From the NCBI GenBank assembly GCA_044506565.1, contig JBIQKN010000028.1:1-35039 (forward strand): 35,039 bases of DNA, read 5' to 3'. Of this stretch, positions 26,433 to 34,903 are shown piece after piece. How positions within the stretch are numbered: the stretch's first letter is position 1; every line of letters begins with the position of its first letter. The stretch is from Croceibacterium_A sp044506565. Lineage in GTDB: Bacteria > Pseudomonadota > Alphaproteobacteria > Sphingomonadales > Sphingomonadaceae. Position numbers and translations under genes: made by a program. The notes beneath the pieces are model-generated. The model was not told the origin of the DNA. It saw nothing but the letters and a program-made list of their open reading frames with translations, and searched no databases.

Positions 26433-27644
26433 ATGGCCAGGATCGTCTCCGCCCGCGTCATCGTCACCTGTCCCGGGCGGAACTTCGTCACGCTCAAGGT
26501 CGAGACCGACGACGGGCTGAGCGGGGTCGGCGACGCGACGCTCAACGGCCGCGAGCTGGCGGTTGCGAGCTACCTCGCCGATCACGTGATCCCGTGCCTG
26601 ATAGGGCGCGACCCGGCGCGGATCGAGGACACCTGGCAGTTCCTCTACCGCGGCGCCTACTGGCGTCGCGGCCCGGTGACGATGAGCGCGATCGCCGCGG
26701 TCGACATGGCGCTGTGGGACATCAAGGGCAAGGTCGCCGGCCTGCCCGTCTACCAGCTGCTCGGTGGCGCCTGCCGCGAAGGCTGCATGGTCTATGGCCA
26801 CGCGAACGGCAAGGACATCGCCGAGACGGTCGACAATGCGCTGCGCTACAAGGAGGAAGGCTACAAGGCGATCCGCCTGCAGTCGGGCGTTCCGGGCCTC
26901 GCCTCGACTTACGGCGTGTCGAAGGACCGCTACTTCTACGAACCCGCCGACGCCGACCTGCCGACCGAGAACGTCTGGTCGAGCGAGAAGTACCTGCGCT
27001 CGGTCCCGCCGCTGTTCGAGGCGGCACGCGAGGCGCTCGGGTGGGACGTCCACCTGCTGCACGACATCCACCACCGGCTGACCCCGATCGAGGCCGGCCG
27101 GCTCGGCAAGGACCTCGAGCCGTATCGCCCCTTCTGGCTCGAGGACGCGGTCCCGGCCGAGAACCAGGCCAACTTCCGGCTGATCCGCCAGCACACCACC
27201 ACGCCGCTCGCGGTCGGCGAGATCTTCAACTCGATCTGGGACTGCAAGCAACTGATCGAGGAGCAGCTGATCGACTACATCCGTGCGACCGTGGTCCACG
27301 CGGGCGGGATCACCCATCTGCGCCGGATCGCCGCGCTCGCCGACCTCTACAACGTGCGCACGGGCTGCCACGGCGCGACCGACCTGTCGCCGGTCAGCAT
27401 GGCCGCGGCGCTGCACTTCGGCCTGTCGATCCCGAACTTCGGCGTCCAGGAATACATGCGCCACACGGCGGAGACCGACGCGGTCTTCCCGCATGCCTAC
27501 AGCTTCGAGAACGGGCTCATGCACCCGGGCGACACGCCGGGTCTCGGCGTCGAGATCGACGAGGCACTGGCCGCGAAGCACGAATACCGCCGCGCCTACC
27601 TGCCGGTGAACCGGCTCGAGGACGGCACGATGTACAACTGGTGA
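26433..27644 (+). CDS. manD: D-mannonate dehydratase (enolase superfamily)
   Basis: 403-residue acid-sugar dehydratase of the enolase superfamily that converts D-mannonate to 2-keto-3-deoxygluconate. Metal ligands Asp211 (LLHDIHHR), Glu237 (WLEDAVPAENQ) and Glu263 (AVGEIFN) are each one residue later than the ligands known in Novosphingobium aromaticivorans ManD. ITCPGRNFV, YRGAYWRRGPVTM, VYGHANG, GCHGATDLSPV and the C-terminal EDGTMYNW also match that enzyme. It replaces the unrelated UxuA, which is absent here. It lies ten bases after the GH3 stop and twelve before the transporter, inside the glucuronate operon, which supports mannonate as the real substrate in a family that contains poorly active members. 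Confidence 0.95.
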   Translation: MARIVSARVIVTCPGRNFVTLKVETDDGLSGVGDATLNGRELAVASYLADHVIPCLIGRDPARIEDTWQFLYRGAYWRRGPVTMSAIAAVDMALWDIKGKVAGLPVYQLLGGACREGCMVYGHANGKDIAETVDNALRYKEEGYKAIRLQSGVPGLASTYGVSKDRYFYEPADADLPTENVWSSEKYLRSVPPLFEAAREALGWDVHLLHDIHHRLTPIEAGRLGKDLEPYRPFWLEDAVPAENQANFRLIRQHTTTPLAVGEIFNSIWDCKQLIEEQLIDYIRATVVHAGGITHLRRIAALADLYNVRTGCHGATDLSPVSMAAALHFGLSIPNFGVQEYMRHTAETDAVFPHAYSFENGLMHPGDTPGLGVEIDEALAAKHEYRRAYLPVNRLEDGTMYNW

Positions 27645-27656
27645 GGGGGCGGGCGA

Positions 27657-28970
27657 ATGGCGACGGCAGCTGAAATGGCAGGGCCCCGGATCGGGCGCTA
27701 CCGCTGGGCGATCTGCGCGCTGCTGTTCTTCGTCATCACCATCAACTACATCGACCGCCAGGTGCTTGGCGTGCTCAAGCCGGTCATCGAACAGGACCTC
27801 GGCTGGAGCGAGGTCGACTACGGCAACATCGTCTCGGCATTCCAGGTCAGCTACGGCATCGGCCTGCTCGTCGTTGGCAGGATGCTCGACCGCGTGGGTA
27901 CACGCTGGGGGCTGGCCATAGCGATCGCGCTGTGGAGCGTGGCGGCAATGTTCCACGCGGCCGCCCGCACGGTGCTCGCGTTCATGCTTGCGCGCGTCAC
28001 GCTCGGCATCGCCGAGAGCGCCGCGTACCCCGGTGCGGTCAAGGCCGTCGCCGAGTGGTTTCCGCGCCGCGAGCGCGCGCTCGGCGTCGGCATCCTCAAC
28101 GCCGGCGCCAACGTCGGGGTCATGACCACGCCTGTCATCGGCTTGATGATCGCCGGGATTTACGGCTGGCAGGCCGCGTTCCTCGCCACCGGCGCGATCG
28201 GTTTCGTTGTCCTCGCGGGCTGGCTGTTGATGTATCGCCAGCCCGAAGACCACCCGCGCGTGACCGCGGCCGAGCGCGCCTGGATCGAGCAGGACGGCGA
28301 GGACGCGACGGGCAAGGTGCTCGGCTGGCGGCAGGCGATCTGCCAGCGCCAGGCCTGGTACTTCATCTGCGGCAAGTTCTTCACCGACCCGGTGTGGTAC
28401 CTGTTCCTGTTCTGGCTGCCCGACTTCTTTGTCAAGACGCAGGGGCTCGACCTGTTTCCCAAGGGGCAGGAGGGCATCTTCGCGACCATCGGCCCGGCGT
28501 TGATCGGGGTCTACCTGCTCGCCGACATCGGCTCGATCATGGGCGGCTGGCTCTCGTGCCACTTCATCAAGCGCGGCTGGAGCGTCAACCGGGCGCGCAA
28601 GACCACGCTGTTCCTCGCTGCCCTGTGTGCCGTGCCGCTGCTGTTCGTGCTGCAGATCGACAGCCCACTGATCGTGGTGCTGCTCATCGGCCTCGGTACT
28701 GCAGGACACCAGGCGTTCTCGTCCAACATCTTCACGATGATCTCCGACCTCTACCCGCGCCGCGCGGTGGCCACGGTCGCCGGAATGGGCGGCGCGGCCG
28801 GCGCACTGGGCGGCATCCTGATCGCCCAGGCAACCGGGTGGACGCTGGAGCTGACCGGCTCGTACTGGCCGATCCTGATCTACGCCGGGCTCGCCTACCT
28901 GATCGCCTTCACCGTCATCCACCTGCTGGTGCCGCGGATGGAGCCGGCACCCGTCGCCCCGCTGGAATGA
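27657..28970 (+). CDS. MFS transporter, hexuronate (ExuT-like) type
   Basis: 437-residue inner-membrane transporter with about twelve hydrophobic segments. The first segment and loop (FFVITINYIDRQVLGVLKPVI) and the signature between helices 2 and 3 (GRMLDRVGTRWGL) are typical of the anion:cation symporters that import hexuronates. The gene lies between manD and uxaC and overlaps uxaC by ATGA, so glucuronate (or aldobiouronate) released by exported GH67 is its likely cargo. The ATG follows GAGGGGGCGGG; a second Met seven codons on is a possible alternative start. Substrate is inferred from family and context; a galacturonate or aldonate transporter cannot be ruled out. Confidence 0.88.
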   Translation: MATAAEMAGPRIGRYRWAICALLFFVITINYIDRQVLGVLKPVIEQDLGWSEVDYGNIVSAFQVSYGIGLLVVGRMLDRVGTRWGLAIAIALWSVAAMFHAAARTVLAFMLARVTLGIAESAAYPGAVKAVAEWFPRRERALGVGILNAGANVGVMTTPVIGLMIAGIYGWQAAFLATGAIGFVVLAGWLLMYRQPEDHPRVTAAERAWIEQDGEDATGKVLGWRQAICQRQAWYFICGKFFTDPVWYLFLFWLPDFFVKTQGLDLFPKGQEGIFATIGPALIGVYLLADIGSIMGGWLSCHFIKRGWSVNRARKTTLFLAALCAVPLLFVLQIDSPLIVVLLIGLGTAGHQAFSSNIFTMISDLYPRRAVATVAGMGGAAGALGGILIAQATGWTLELTGSYWPILIYAGLAYLIAFTVIHLLVPRMEPAPVAPLE

Positions 28971-30382
28971 GCCGGCCGCTCCGCCTTCACCCCGACCGCC
29001 TGTTCCCGGCCGAGCCGCGCACGCGCGAAATCGCGCGGAGCCTCTACGCGGGTGTGAAGGACCTGCCGATCGTCAGCCCGCACGGTCACACCGACCCGGC
29101 GTGGTTCGCCACCAACGAGCCCTTCGCCGATCCCGCGAGCCTGCTGATCGTCCCCGATCACTACCTGTTCCGCATGCTCTACAGCCAGGGCGTGCGGCTC
29201 GAGGACCTCGGCATCCCGACGCGCGACGGCACGCCGGTCGAAACCGACCCGCGCGCGATCTGGCGGCGCTTCGCCGCGCATTACCACCTGTTCCGCGGCA
29301 CGCCTTCGCGGATGTGGCTCGATTGGGTCTTCGCCGAGGTCTTCGGGCTCGACGTCGCGCTCGAGGCGGAGACCGCCGACCACTACTTCGACACGATCGA
29401 CGCCGCGCTGAGGACCGACGGCTTCCGGCCGCGCGCGCTGTTCGAGCGCTTCGGCATCGAGGTCATCGCCACCACCGAGAGTCCGCTCGACCCGCTCGAT
29501 CACCACCGCGCGATCCGCGATAGCGGCTGGCCGGGCCGCGTGGTCACCGCCTACCGCCCCGACCCGGTGATGGACCCCAAGGCCGAAGGCTTCGCCGACG
29601 GCGTCGCCCGCTTCGGCGAGATGGCGGGGGAGGATACCGGCAGCTTCGCCGGCTACCTGCGCGCCCACGAAAACCGCCGCGCGTACTTCCGCGAGTTCGG
29701 CGCCACCTCGACCGATCACGGCCACGTCCGTGCGACCACCGCCTGGCTCGGGCGGCCCGAGGTCGAGGCGCTCTACGCCAAGGCTCTGGCCGGAACCTGC
29801 ACGCCCGAGGAAGCCGACCTGTTCTGCGGACACATGCTGGTCGAGATGGCGCGGATGAGCCTCGACGACGGCATGGTGCTGCAGATCCATCCGGGCGTGC
29901 ACCGCAGCCACAACCCCGCGCTCCTCGCTCGCTTCGGGCCGAACATGGGCGCCGACATCCCGCTCGCGACCGACTACGTCGCCGCGCTCAAGCCGCTGCT
30001 CGACCGCTACGGCAACGACCCGCGCCTGACGGTGATCGTCTTCACCCTCGACGAGGACAGCTACAGCCGCGAACTGGCCCCGCTCGCCGGGCATTACCCG
30101 GCGCTCAAGCTCGGCCCGCCGTGGTGGTTCCACGACAGCCCGGAGGGCATGCGCCGCTTCCGCGAGCGCGTGACCGAGACCGCCGGGTTCTACAACACCG
30201 TCGGCTTCAACGACGACACCCGCGCGTTCCTGTCGATCCCCGCGCGGCACGACGTCGCCCGGCGGATGGACTGCACCTGGCTCGCGCAGCTGGTCGCCGA
30301 GCACCGCCTCGACGAGGCCGAGGCGCACGAGCTCGCCGCGGACCTCGCCTACAACCTCGTCAAGGCGGCGTACAAGCTGTGA
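28967..30382 (+). CDS. uxaC: Glucuronate isomerase
   Basis: 471-residue uronate isomerase of the amidohydrolase fold that converts D-glucuronate to D-fructuronate. The metal-binding HxH is His39/His41 in SPHGHTDP. MLYSQGVRLEDLG, FGIEVIATTESPLDPL, LQIHPGVHRSHN and the C-terminal GFNDDTRAFLSIPARHDVARR are as expected, and the length is normal. The start ATG overlaps the transporter stop (ATGA), and its own stop overlaps the GTG of the next gene (GTGA). A much longer frame extending back through the transporter gene is an artefact of GC-rich sequence. Position in the operon puts it first in the cytoplasmic glucuronate pathway. Confidence 0.96.
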   Translation: MSRPLRLHPDRLFPAEPRTREIARSLYAGVKDLPIVSPHGHTDPAWFATNEPFADPASLLIVPDHYLFRMLYSQGVRLEDLGIPTRDGTPVETDPRAIWRRFAAHYHLFRGTPSRMWLDWVFAEVFGLDVALEAETADHYFDTIDAALRTDGFRPRALFERFGIEVIATTESPLDPLDHHRAIRDSGWPGRVVTAYRPDPVMDPKAEGFADGVARFGEMAGEDTGSFAGYLRAHENRRAYFREFGATSTDHGHVRATTAWLGRPEVEALYAKALAGTCTPEEADLFCGHMLVEMARMSLDDGMVLQIHPGVHRSHNPALLARFGPNMGADIPLATDYVAALKPLLDRYGNDPRLTVIVFTLDEDSYSRELAPLAGHYPALKLGPPWWFHDSPEGMRRFRERVTETAGFYNTVGFNDDTRAFLSIPARHDVARRMDCTWLAQLVAEHRLDEAEAHELAADLAYNLVKAAYKL

Positions 30383-31866
30383 CCCGGCGCCTGTCGAGCG
30401 CGCTTCTCGACGATCTCGACCCCTCGGTCGAGCGGCCCCGCTACGCCCGGGAGGAACTCGCCGAGGGCGTGGTCCATCTCGGCCTCGGCGCGTTCCATCG
30501 CGCGCACCAGGCTGCCTTTCTCGACGAAATCGCGGCGCGCGGCGACATGCGCTGGGGCGTCGTCGGCGTCTCGCTGCGTTCCCCCGCCGTGCGCGATACT
30601 CTGGCGCCGCAGGACGACCTCTACACGCTGGTCGAGCGCGATGCGGCCGGCGAGCGGCCGCGGATCATGGCGCCGCTCAAGCGCGTCCTGGTCGCGCCCG
30701 AAGCGCCCGGCGCGGCTGTTGGGGCGATGGCCCAGCCGTCGGTGCGGATCGTGACCCTGACGGTGACGGAGAAAGGCTACGGGATTGCCCGCGATCGCGG
30801 CGGATTGGATACCTCGGACCCCGGCATCGCCGCCGATCTGAGGAATCTCGGCCGGCCCCGCACCGCCGTGGGTTTCCTGGTCGCCGCGCTTTACGCCCGG
30901 CGCGACGTGGGGCTGCCGCCGTTCACCGCGATCAGCTGCGACAACCTGCCGAGCAACGGAACGCTGCTGCGCGAAGCCGTGCTTGAACTGGCAGCGGCGC
31001 GCGATCGCAGCCTGGCTGCCTGGGTCGCCGACTACGGCGCCTTCCCGAACTCGATGGTCGACCGCATCGTCCCGGCGACGACCGCCGAGGCGCTCGAAGC
31101 CCATGCGGCCCGCTACGGCTACCGCGACGAAGCGCTCGTCGAAACCGAGCGCTTCTCCCAGTGGGTGCTCGAGGACCGCTTCGCCGGCGACCGGCCCGAC
31201 CTCGCTTCGGTCGGCGTGACGCTCGCCGCCGTCGTCGCGCCGTGGGAGGAGGCCAAGCTGCGGTTGCTCAACGGCGCTCACTCGGCGATCGCCTACCTCG
31301 GCGGGCTCGGCGGTATCGAGCACGTCCACGAGTTCGTCGCCGCCGCGGACCGGCGCGCGCTGATCGAGCAGCTGTGGGACGAGAGCGCCGCGACGCTCGA
31401 CCCGCACGCCGGGATCGACCTTGCCGGCTATCGCGCCGCGCTGCTCGAACGCTTCGCCAACCCCGCGCTGCGCCACCGCACGCGGCAGATCGCGATGGAC
31501 GGCTCGCAGAAGCTGCCGCAGCGCCTCGTCGCCCCCTGGCGCGTCCGGCTCGAGCGCGGCCTGCCGTCCCCGGCGATCGAGCTGGCCGTCGCCGCCTGGA
31601 TGGCCTGGCAGCGCGGCATCGACATGGCCGACCGCTCGTTCGAAGTCGATGATCTGCTGGCCGAGACCACCGCGATGGCCTGGGCCGTTTCGTCGGACGC
31701 GGCGAGCGCCGCCGCGCGCCTTCTCGGCCTGCGCGAGGTGTTCGGCGACCTCGCCGAACGCTGGCCCGAAGCCGTCCCGCGCGTCACCGCCTGGCTACGG
31801 CGTATCCTCGAAGCCCGCAGCCTCGACGACGTGCTGCCGGCCATCGTCGGGGAATCGGTTGCGTGA
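30379..31866 (+). CDS. uxuB: D-fructuronate reductase (mannitol dehydrogenase family)
   Basis: 495-residue polyol-specific long-chain dehydrogenase. The N-terminal Rossmann part has VVHLGLGAFHRAHQA, and the middle has FTAISCDNLPSNG and AFPNSMVDRIVP. The catalytic region EEAKLRLLNGAHSAIAYLG contains Lys293 and the Asn and His of the KxxxxNxxH motif. With UxaC upstream and ManD in the same operon, fructuronate to mannonate is the expected reaction; mannitol, altronate or arabinitol dehydrogenases share the fold. GTG start within the uxaC stop. It is the last gene of the GH3-manD-MFS-uxaC-uxuB operon. The frame continues open for 31 codons past its TGA, described separately. Confidence 0.92.
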   Translation: MTRRLSSALLDDLDPSVERPRYAREELAEGVVHLGLGAFHRAHQAAFLDEIAARGDMRWGVVGVSLRSPAVRDTLAPQDDLYTLVERDAAGERPRIMAPLKRVLVAPEAPGAAVGAMAQPSVRIVTLTVTEKGYGIARDRGGLDTSDPGIAADLRNLGRPRTAVGFLVAALYARRDVGLPPFTAISCDNLPSNGTLLREAVLELAAARDRSLAAWVADYGAFPNSMVDRIVPATTAEALEAHAARYGYRDEALVETERFSQWVLEDRFAGDRPDLASVGVTLAAVVAPWEEAKLRLLNGAHSAIAYLGGLGGIEHVHEFVAAADRRALIEQLWDESAATLDPHAGIDLAGYRAALLERFANPALRHRTRQIAMDGSQKLPQRLVAPWRVRLERGLPSPAIELAVAAWMAWQRGIDMADRSFEVDDLLAETTAMAWAVSSDAASAAARLLGLREVFGDLAERWPEAVPRVTAWLRRILEARSLDDVLPAIVGESVA

Positions 31867-31962
31867 GTCGACGTTGACGACCAGGCCCACCAAGGCCGCC
31901 ACATCGCGCTCTATGCGGACGATTGGAGGATCCAGCAGGTGCGGCTCTACACCTATCGCTAG
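31867..31962 (+). pseudogene. Possible C-terminal gene remnant directly after uxuB
   Basis: Thirty-one codons in the uxuB frame follow its TGA and end in TAG (31960-31962). They read VDVDDQAHQGRHIALYADD then WRIQQVRLYTYR. The composition is protein-like (alternating hydrophobic and aromatic strands, G/C-rich third positions), but there is no start codon or ribosome-binding site. It could be the end of a deleted gene, a former extension of uxuB, or chance open sequence in GC-rich DNA. No family was recognised. Confidence 0.3.
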
Positions 31963-32022
31963 CGTTCCGCGGTTTTGCAGGCGATATTTGCCCCCGGCTG
32001 CTTCGAGCCGGGACACGGTCCT

Positions 32023-32841
32023 ATGACCCCAGTGAAGCTTTCAATGCTCGCGACCGCGGCAAGTGCGGCTCTTGTCGGCGCCACGCCGGCGCAGACGGGA
32101 TCGTCTGTTGCGCAGACTGGCGCCCCCGACGAAACGGCCGGGGCCCATAGCGAGATCATCGTCACCGTGTCCCCCTACAGCGACATCGTCGTGAACGGGC
32201 GCGCGCGCCGGTGCAGCGAGGCAAGCGGCGACCCCCTCGACAGCGTGCAGGTCGTCGGCGCGCTCAACGAACACATGATGATCGTGCCCGACGGTGAGGG
32301 GAAATTCGTCGCAACGCGCGTGACCGAAAGAATAACCGGCCCGGAGTTCTGGCAGCGCGTCGGCGTCGGGATGGGCGCATACCGCTTTCGCGCCCCGGGG
32401 GCCGGCAAACCGATGTGCATCGGCGGCCGCGGGAGCGCAAATCACTTCGCCGGCTTCCGGCGCATCGTCGATGCGACCACCTATCGTGGGCATCGCCTGC
32501 GATTCACGGCTTGGGTCGCAAGCAGAAGCGCCGGTCAGGTAAGCTTCTGGCTCGCAGCGGGCTCGAGCCGGCTTGTCGATGGAGACCCTCTGCTGACGGA
32601 AGATCGGTTTCTGAATGGCGGCAACACCAACAACGTGCCCTTCGGTGGCAACCACGGGTGGACGCCGGTCCTGCTCGAGACGGGGCCGGTCCACGAGGAT
32701 GCGGGCCACATAAGCTACGGCTTCAACCTCCAGGGATCGGGCGACGTGTGGGTGCACGAGCCCAAGCTCGAAATCGTGGTCGACCCGCCGGGGAGCATGC
32801 GCAGGGAGGATCTGATCGTGATCGGGCGACGGGACGGATGA
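32023..32841 (+). CDS. Hypothetical secreted protein with jelly-roll-like C-terminal half
   Basis: 272-residue protein of unknown function. Residues 1 to about 22 (MTPVKLSMLATAASAALVGA) look like a Sec signal peptide. A short Thr/Ala/Gln-rich stretch and a segment with SEIIVTVSPYSDIVVNGRA follow. The second half (about 140-260: YRGHRLRFTAWVASRSAGQ to ISYGFNLQGSGDVWVHEPKL) has the strand pattern of carbohydrate-binding-module-like beta-sandwiches found at the ends of various bacterial proteins. ATG 32023 is preferred over an upstream in-frame ATG at 31975 because it begins the signal peptide, though its ribosome-binding site is weak. Codons such as AGA and ATA, rare in the neighbours, appear here, so the gene may have a different history. 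A role in sugar binding is only a suggestion. Confidence 0.6.
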   Translation: MTPVKLSMLATAASAALVGATPAQTGSSVAQTGAPDETAGAHSEIIVTVSPYSDIVVNGRARRCSEASGDPLDSVQVVGALNEHMMIVPDGEGKFVATRVTERITGPEFWQRVGVGMGAYRFRAPGAGKPMCIGGRGSANHFAGFRRIVDATTYRGHRLRFTAWVASRSAGQVSFWLAAGSSRLVDGDPLLTEDRFLNGGNTNNVPFGGNHGWTPVLLETGPVHEDAGHISYGFNLQGSGDVWVHEPKLEIVVDPPGSMRREDLIVIGRRDG

Positions 32842-33316
32842 GTTCCGCTCTGGCCCCGAATCCGCAGCCCCAACGCAACCATTTTCCTACACGCCAAGTT
32901 CCTGCTATGTTCTCATCGGCTCTTTGAAATCGTCCGATGCCAAGCCGCCGCCAAGCAAGCCACCGCGCTTGCGGAGGCCGCGCCCCGCGCGCGTCCCTTC
33001 CCTCGGCTCCCGGCCCCTTCCCGCGGCAGCTGCCGTTCGCTCCGCAAGGTGCCCTTTTTTCCCCGTAGAATGTGCCCCTGTGCCCTTTGCCCGTTCCGGC
33101 ACCGTAACCGGCTGACAACGCTAGTGAATATCGAACCCGCAGGTGGGCCCATGCATGGGCACAGGGTGTGCCTTGTGTGCCCTTCTTCTCCCTCTCCCCT
33201 GGAAGCGAAGCCGGCCCGCAGGGCCTACGGGGGAGGGTTCCGATCCACCCCTGCGCCGCAGGGCATTGCCCGGTCCGGGCGCAGGCCTTAGGCTGCCTTC
33301 CGGAGAGGATGGGTCG
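32842..33316. other. 475-base intergenic region with palindromes and half a G/C repeat
   Basis: No credible gene was found. It holds clustered GTGCCC-type words around 33050-33095 and 33157-33182, a perfect 14-bp palindrome GCCCATGCATGGGC (33147-33160), a 7-bp hairpin GGGCACA (33157-33163)/TGTGCCC (33176-33182), and a degenerate C-run/G-run repeat at about 33185-33240 that resembles half of the double-hairpin family. The promoter of the carotenoid oxygenase operon presumably lies here, but no convincing -35/-10 pair was identified. Confidence 0.5.
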
Positions 33317-34903
33317 ATGACGAACGAAGCGGACGGCAGGCCGGCGGTGAGCGATCCCGCGCGGCGCGCATTTCTTGGAGCGGCGGCAGTCGGAACGGGG
33401 GCCGTGCTCGCGGGGGTGGCGGCGCCGAGTGTAGCTCGCGCAGCGGACGGCCCAGCGCCGCAGGTCGATTTTCCCGACACGCCCGGCTCGTTCGGCGGCG
33501 GCCCGGCGGGGACCAACAATCGCGCGGAGATCGACCTTTACGACTGCGAGGTCGAAGGCGCCTGGCCGACCGACCTCGACGGCGTGTTCTACCGCGTCGG
33601 GCCCGACCCGCAGTATCCCAAGGACCCGAAGTACGCCGGCGACATCATGTTCGACGGCGAAGGCCACGTGTCGATGTTCCGCATCAAGGACGGCCACGTC
33701 GACTACAGGACCCGCTACGTCAGGAACCAGCGCTGGAAGGCGCAGCACGAAGCGCGACGCTCGCTGTTCGGGATGTACCGCAACCCGTTCACCGACGATC
33801 CCAGCGTCGAGGGCCTGAGCCGCGGCACCGCCAACACCCAGCTGTTCCTCCACCACGGCAAGCTGCTGGTGTTCAAGGAGGACAGCCCGCCGGTCTACAT
33901 GGACCCGCTGACGCTCGAGACGATCGACGACTACTACACCTTCGGCGGCAAGCTCGACAGCCAGACCCACACCGCGCACCCGAAGATCGATCCCGTCACC
34001 GGCGAATACATCGGCTTCGGCTACGAAGCCGGAGGACTGCTGTCGAAGGACATCTTCGTGTTCTCGGCCGACCGCCAGGGCAACGTGAACTGGAGCGTGA
34101 CCGTGCAGGCGCCCTATGCGGGCATGATGCACGACTTCGTCGTCACCCAGGACCACATCGTGCTCTACCTGACCAACATGGTCGCCGACATGGAGCGGAT
34201 GCAGGCCGGCGGCGTCCACTTCAGCTACGATTCGCAGACCCCGTGCTACATGGGCGTCCTGCGCCGGGGCGGCGACGGCAAGGATCTGCGCTGGTTCCGC
34301 GGCGCCAACCTGTTCTGCACCCACGTGATGGGCGGCTGGTCCGAAGGCGACAAGGTGATCGTCGACTGGGACGGCGGCGAGGGCAACCAGTTCCCGTTCT
34401 TCCCGAGCAAGCACGAACCGTTCGATCCGGCCAAGGCCACCGGGCTGCTGCGCCGCTTCACCATCGACCTCTCGAGCAAGAGCAACGACCGCTACCAGAC
34501 CGAGACGATCTTCCCCGAAGTCTCGGGCGTGCTTGCGCGGCAGGACGACCGCTTCCACACGCTCAAATATCGCTACGGCTACCTCAACGGCTTCGGCCCG
34601 CGCGGCGGCTGGTGGATCGTCGACCACCAGGAAAAGACCACCCAGCTCGTCTCGGTGCCCGACTACCAGCTCTCCGAGATGACCTTCGTCCCGCGCAAGA
34701 AGGACGCGCCCGAGGGCGACGGCTACCTGATCGGCATCGGCTCGAGCGTGAAGGAGAACGGCCGTTCGGACCTGATCCTCGTCGACACCAGGGAGCCGCA
34801 GGCCGGCCCCGTCGCGCGGGTCAAGATGCCGTTCAAGGTCGTCGGCCAGGTTCACGGGTTCTGGGCCGACGCCAGCGACATCCCGGGCGCGGCGGCGGCA
34901 TGA
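33317..34903 (+). CDS. Tat-exported carotenoid cleavage oxygenase family protein
   Basis: 528-residue member of the carotenoid/stilbene cleavage oxygenase (RPE65) family, non-haem iron enzymes that split conjugated double bases of carotenoids or stilbenoids with O2. The four histidines expected to bind Fe(II) are visible: His221 (TAHPKID), His272 (MMHDFVVT), His336 (CTHVMGGW) and His513 (QVHGFWAD). The N-terminus has a twin-arginine signal, ARRAFLGAAAVGTGAVLAG, ending SVARAAD, so the mature enzyme should be periplasmic. ATG 33317 has GGAGAGGA upstream; an earlier in-frame ATG (33143) would bury the Tat signal behind G/C-repeat-encoded sequence. The TGA overlaps the start of a polysaccharide deacetylase. 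Lignin-derived stilbenes would suit a plant-biomass locus, but the substrate is unknown. Confidence 0.88.
   Translation: MTNEADGRPAVSDPARRAFLGAAAVGTGAVLAGVAAPSVARAADGPAPQVDFPDTPGSFGGGPAGTNNRAEIDLYDCEVEGAWPTDLDGVFYRVGPDPQYPKDPKYAGDIMFDGEGHVSMFRIKDGHVDYRTRYVRNQRWKAQHEARRSLFGMYRNPFTDDPSVEGLSRGTANTQLFLHHGKLLVFKEDSPPVYMDPLTLETIDDYYTFGGKLDSQTHTAHPKIDPVTGEYIGFGYEAGGLLSKDIFVFSADRQGNVNWSVTVQAPYAGMMHDFVVTQDHIVLYLTNMVADMERMQAGGVHFSYDSQTPCYMGVLRRGGDGKDLRWFRGANLFCTHVMGGWSEGDKVIVDWDGGEGNQFPFFPSKHEPFDPAKATGLLRRFTIDLSSKSNDRYQTETIFPEVSGVLARQDDRFHTLKYRYGYLNGFGPRGGWWIVDHQEKTTQLVSVPDYQLSEMTFVPRKKDAPEGDGYLIGIGSSVKENGRSDLILVDTREPQAGPVARVKMPFKVVGQVHGFWADASDIPGAAAA

Noticed and set aside
27932..28966. Upstream extension of uxaC through the transporter gene
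   Set aside because: The added sequence is an out-of-frame shadow of the transporter; ATG 28967 in the ATGA overlap gives the normal UxaC length.
32842..33316. Small plus- and minus-strand frames in the gap before the carotenoid oxygenase
   Set aside because: They have no ribosome-binding sites, run across G/C repeats and give low-complexity Pro/Arg/Ala translations.
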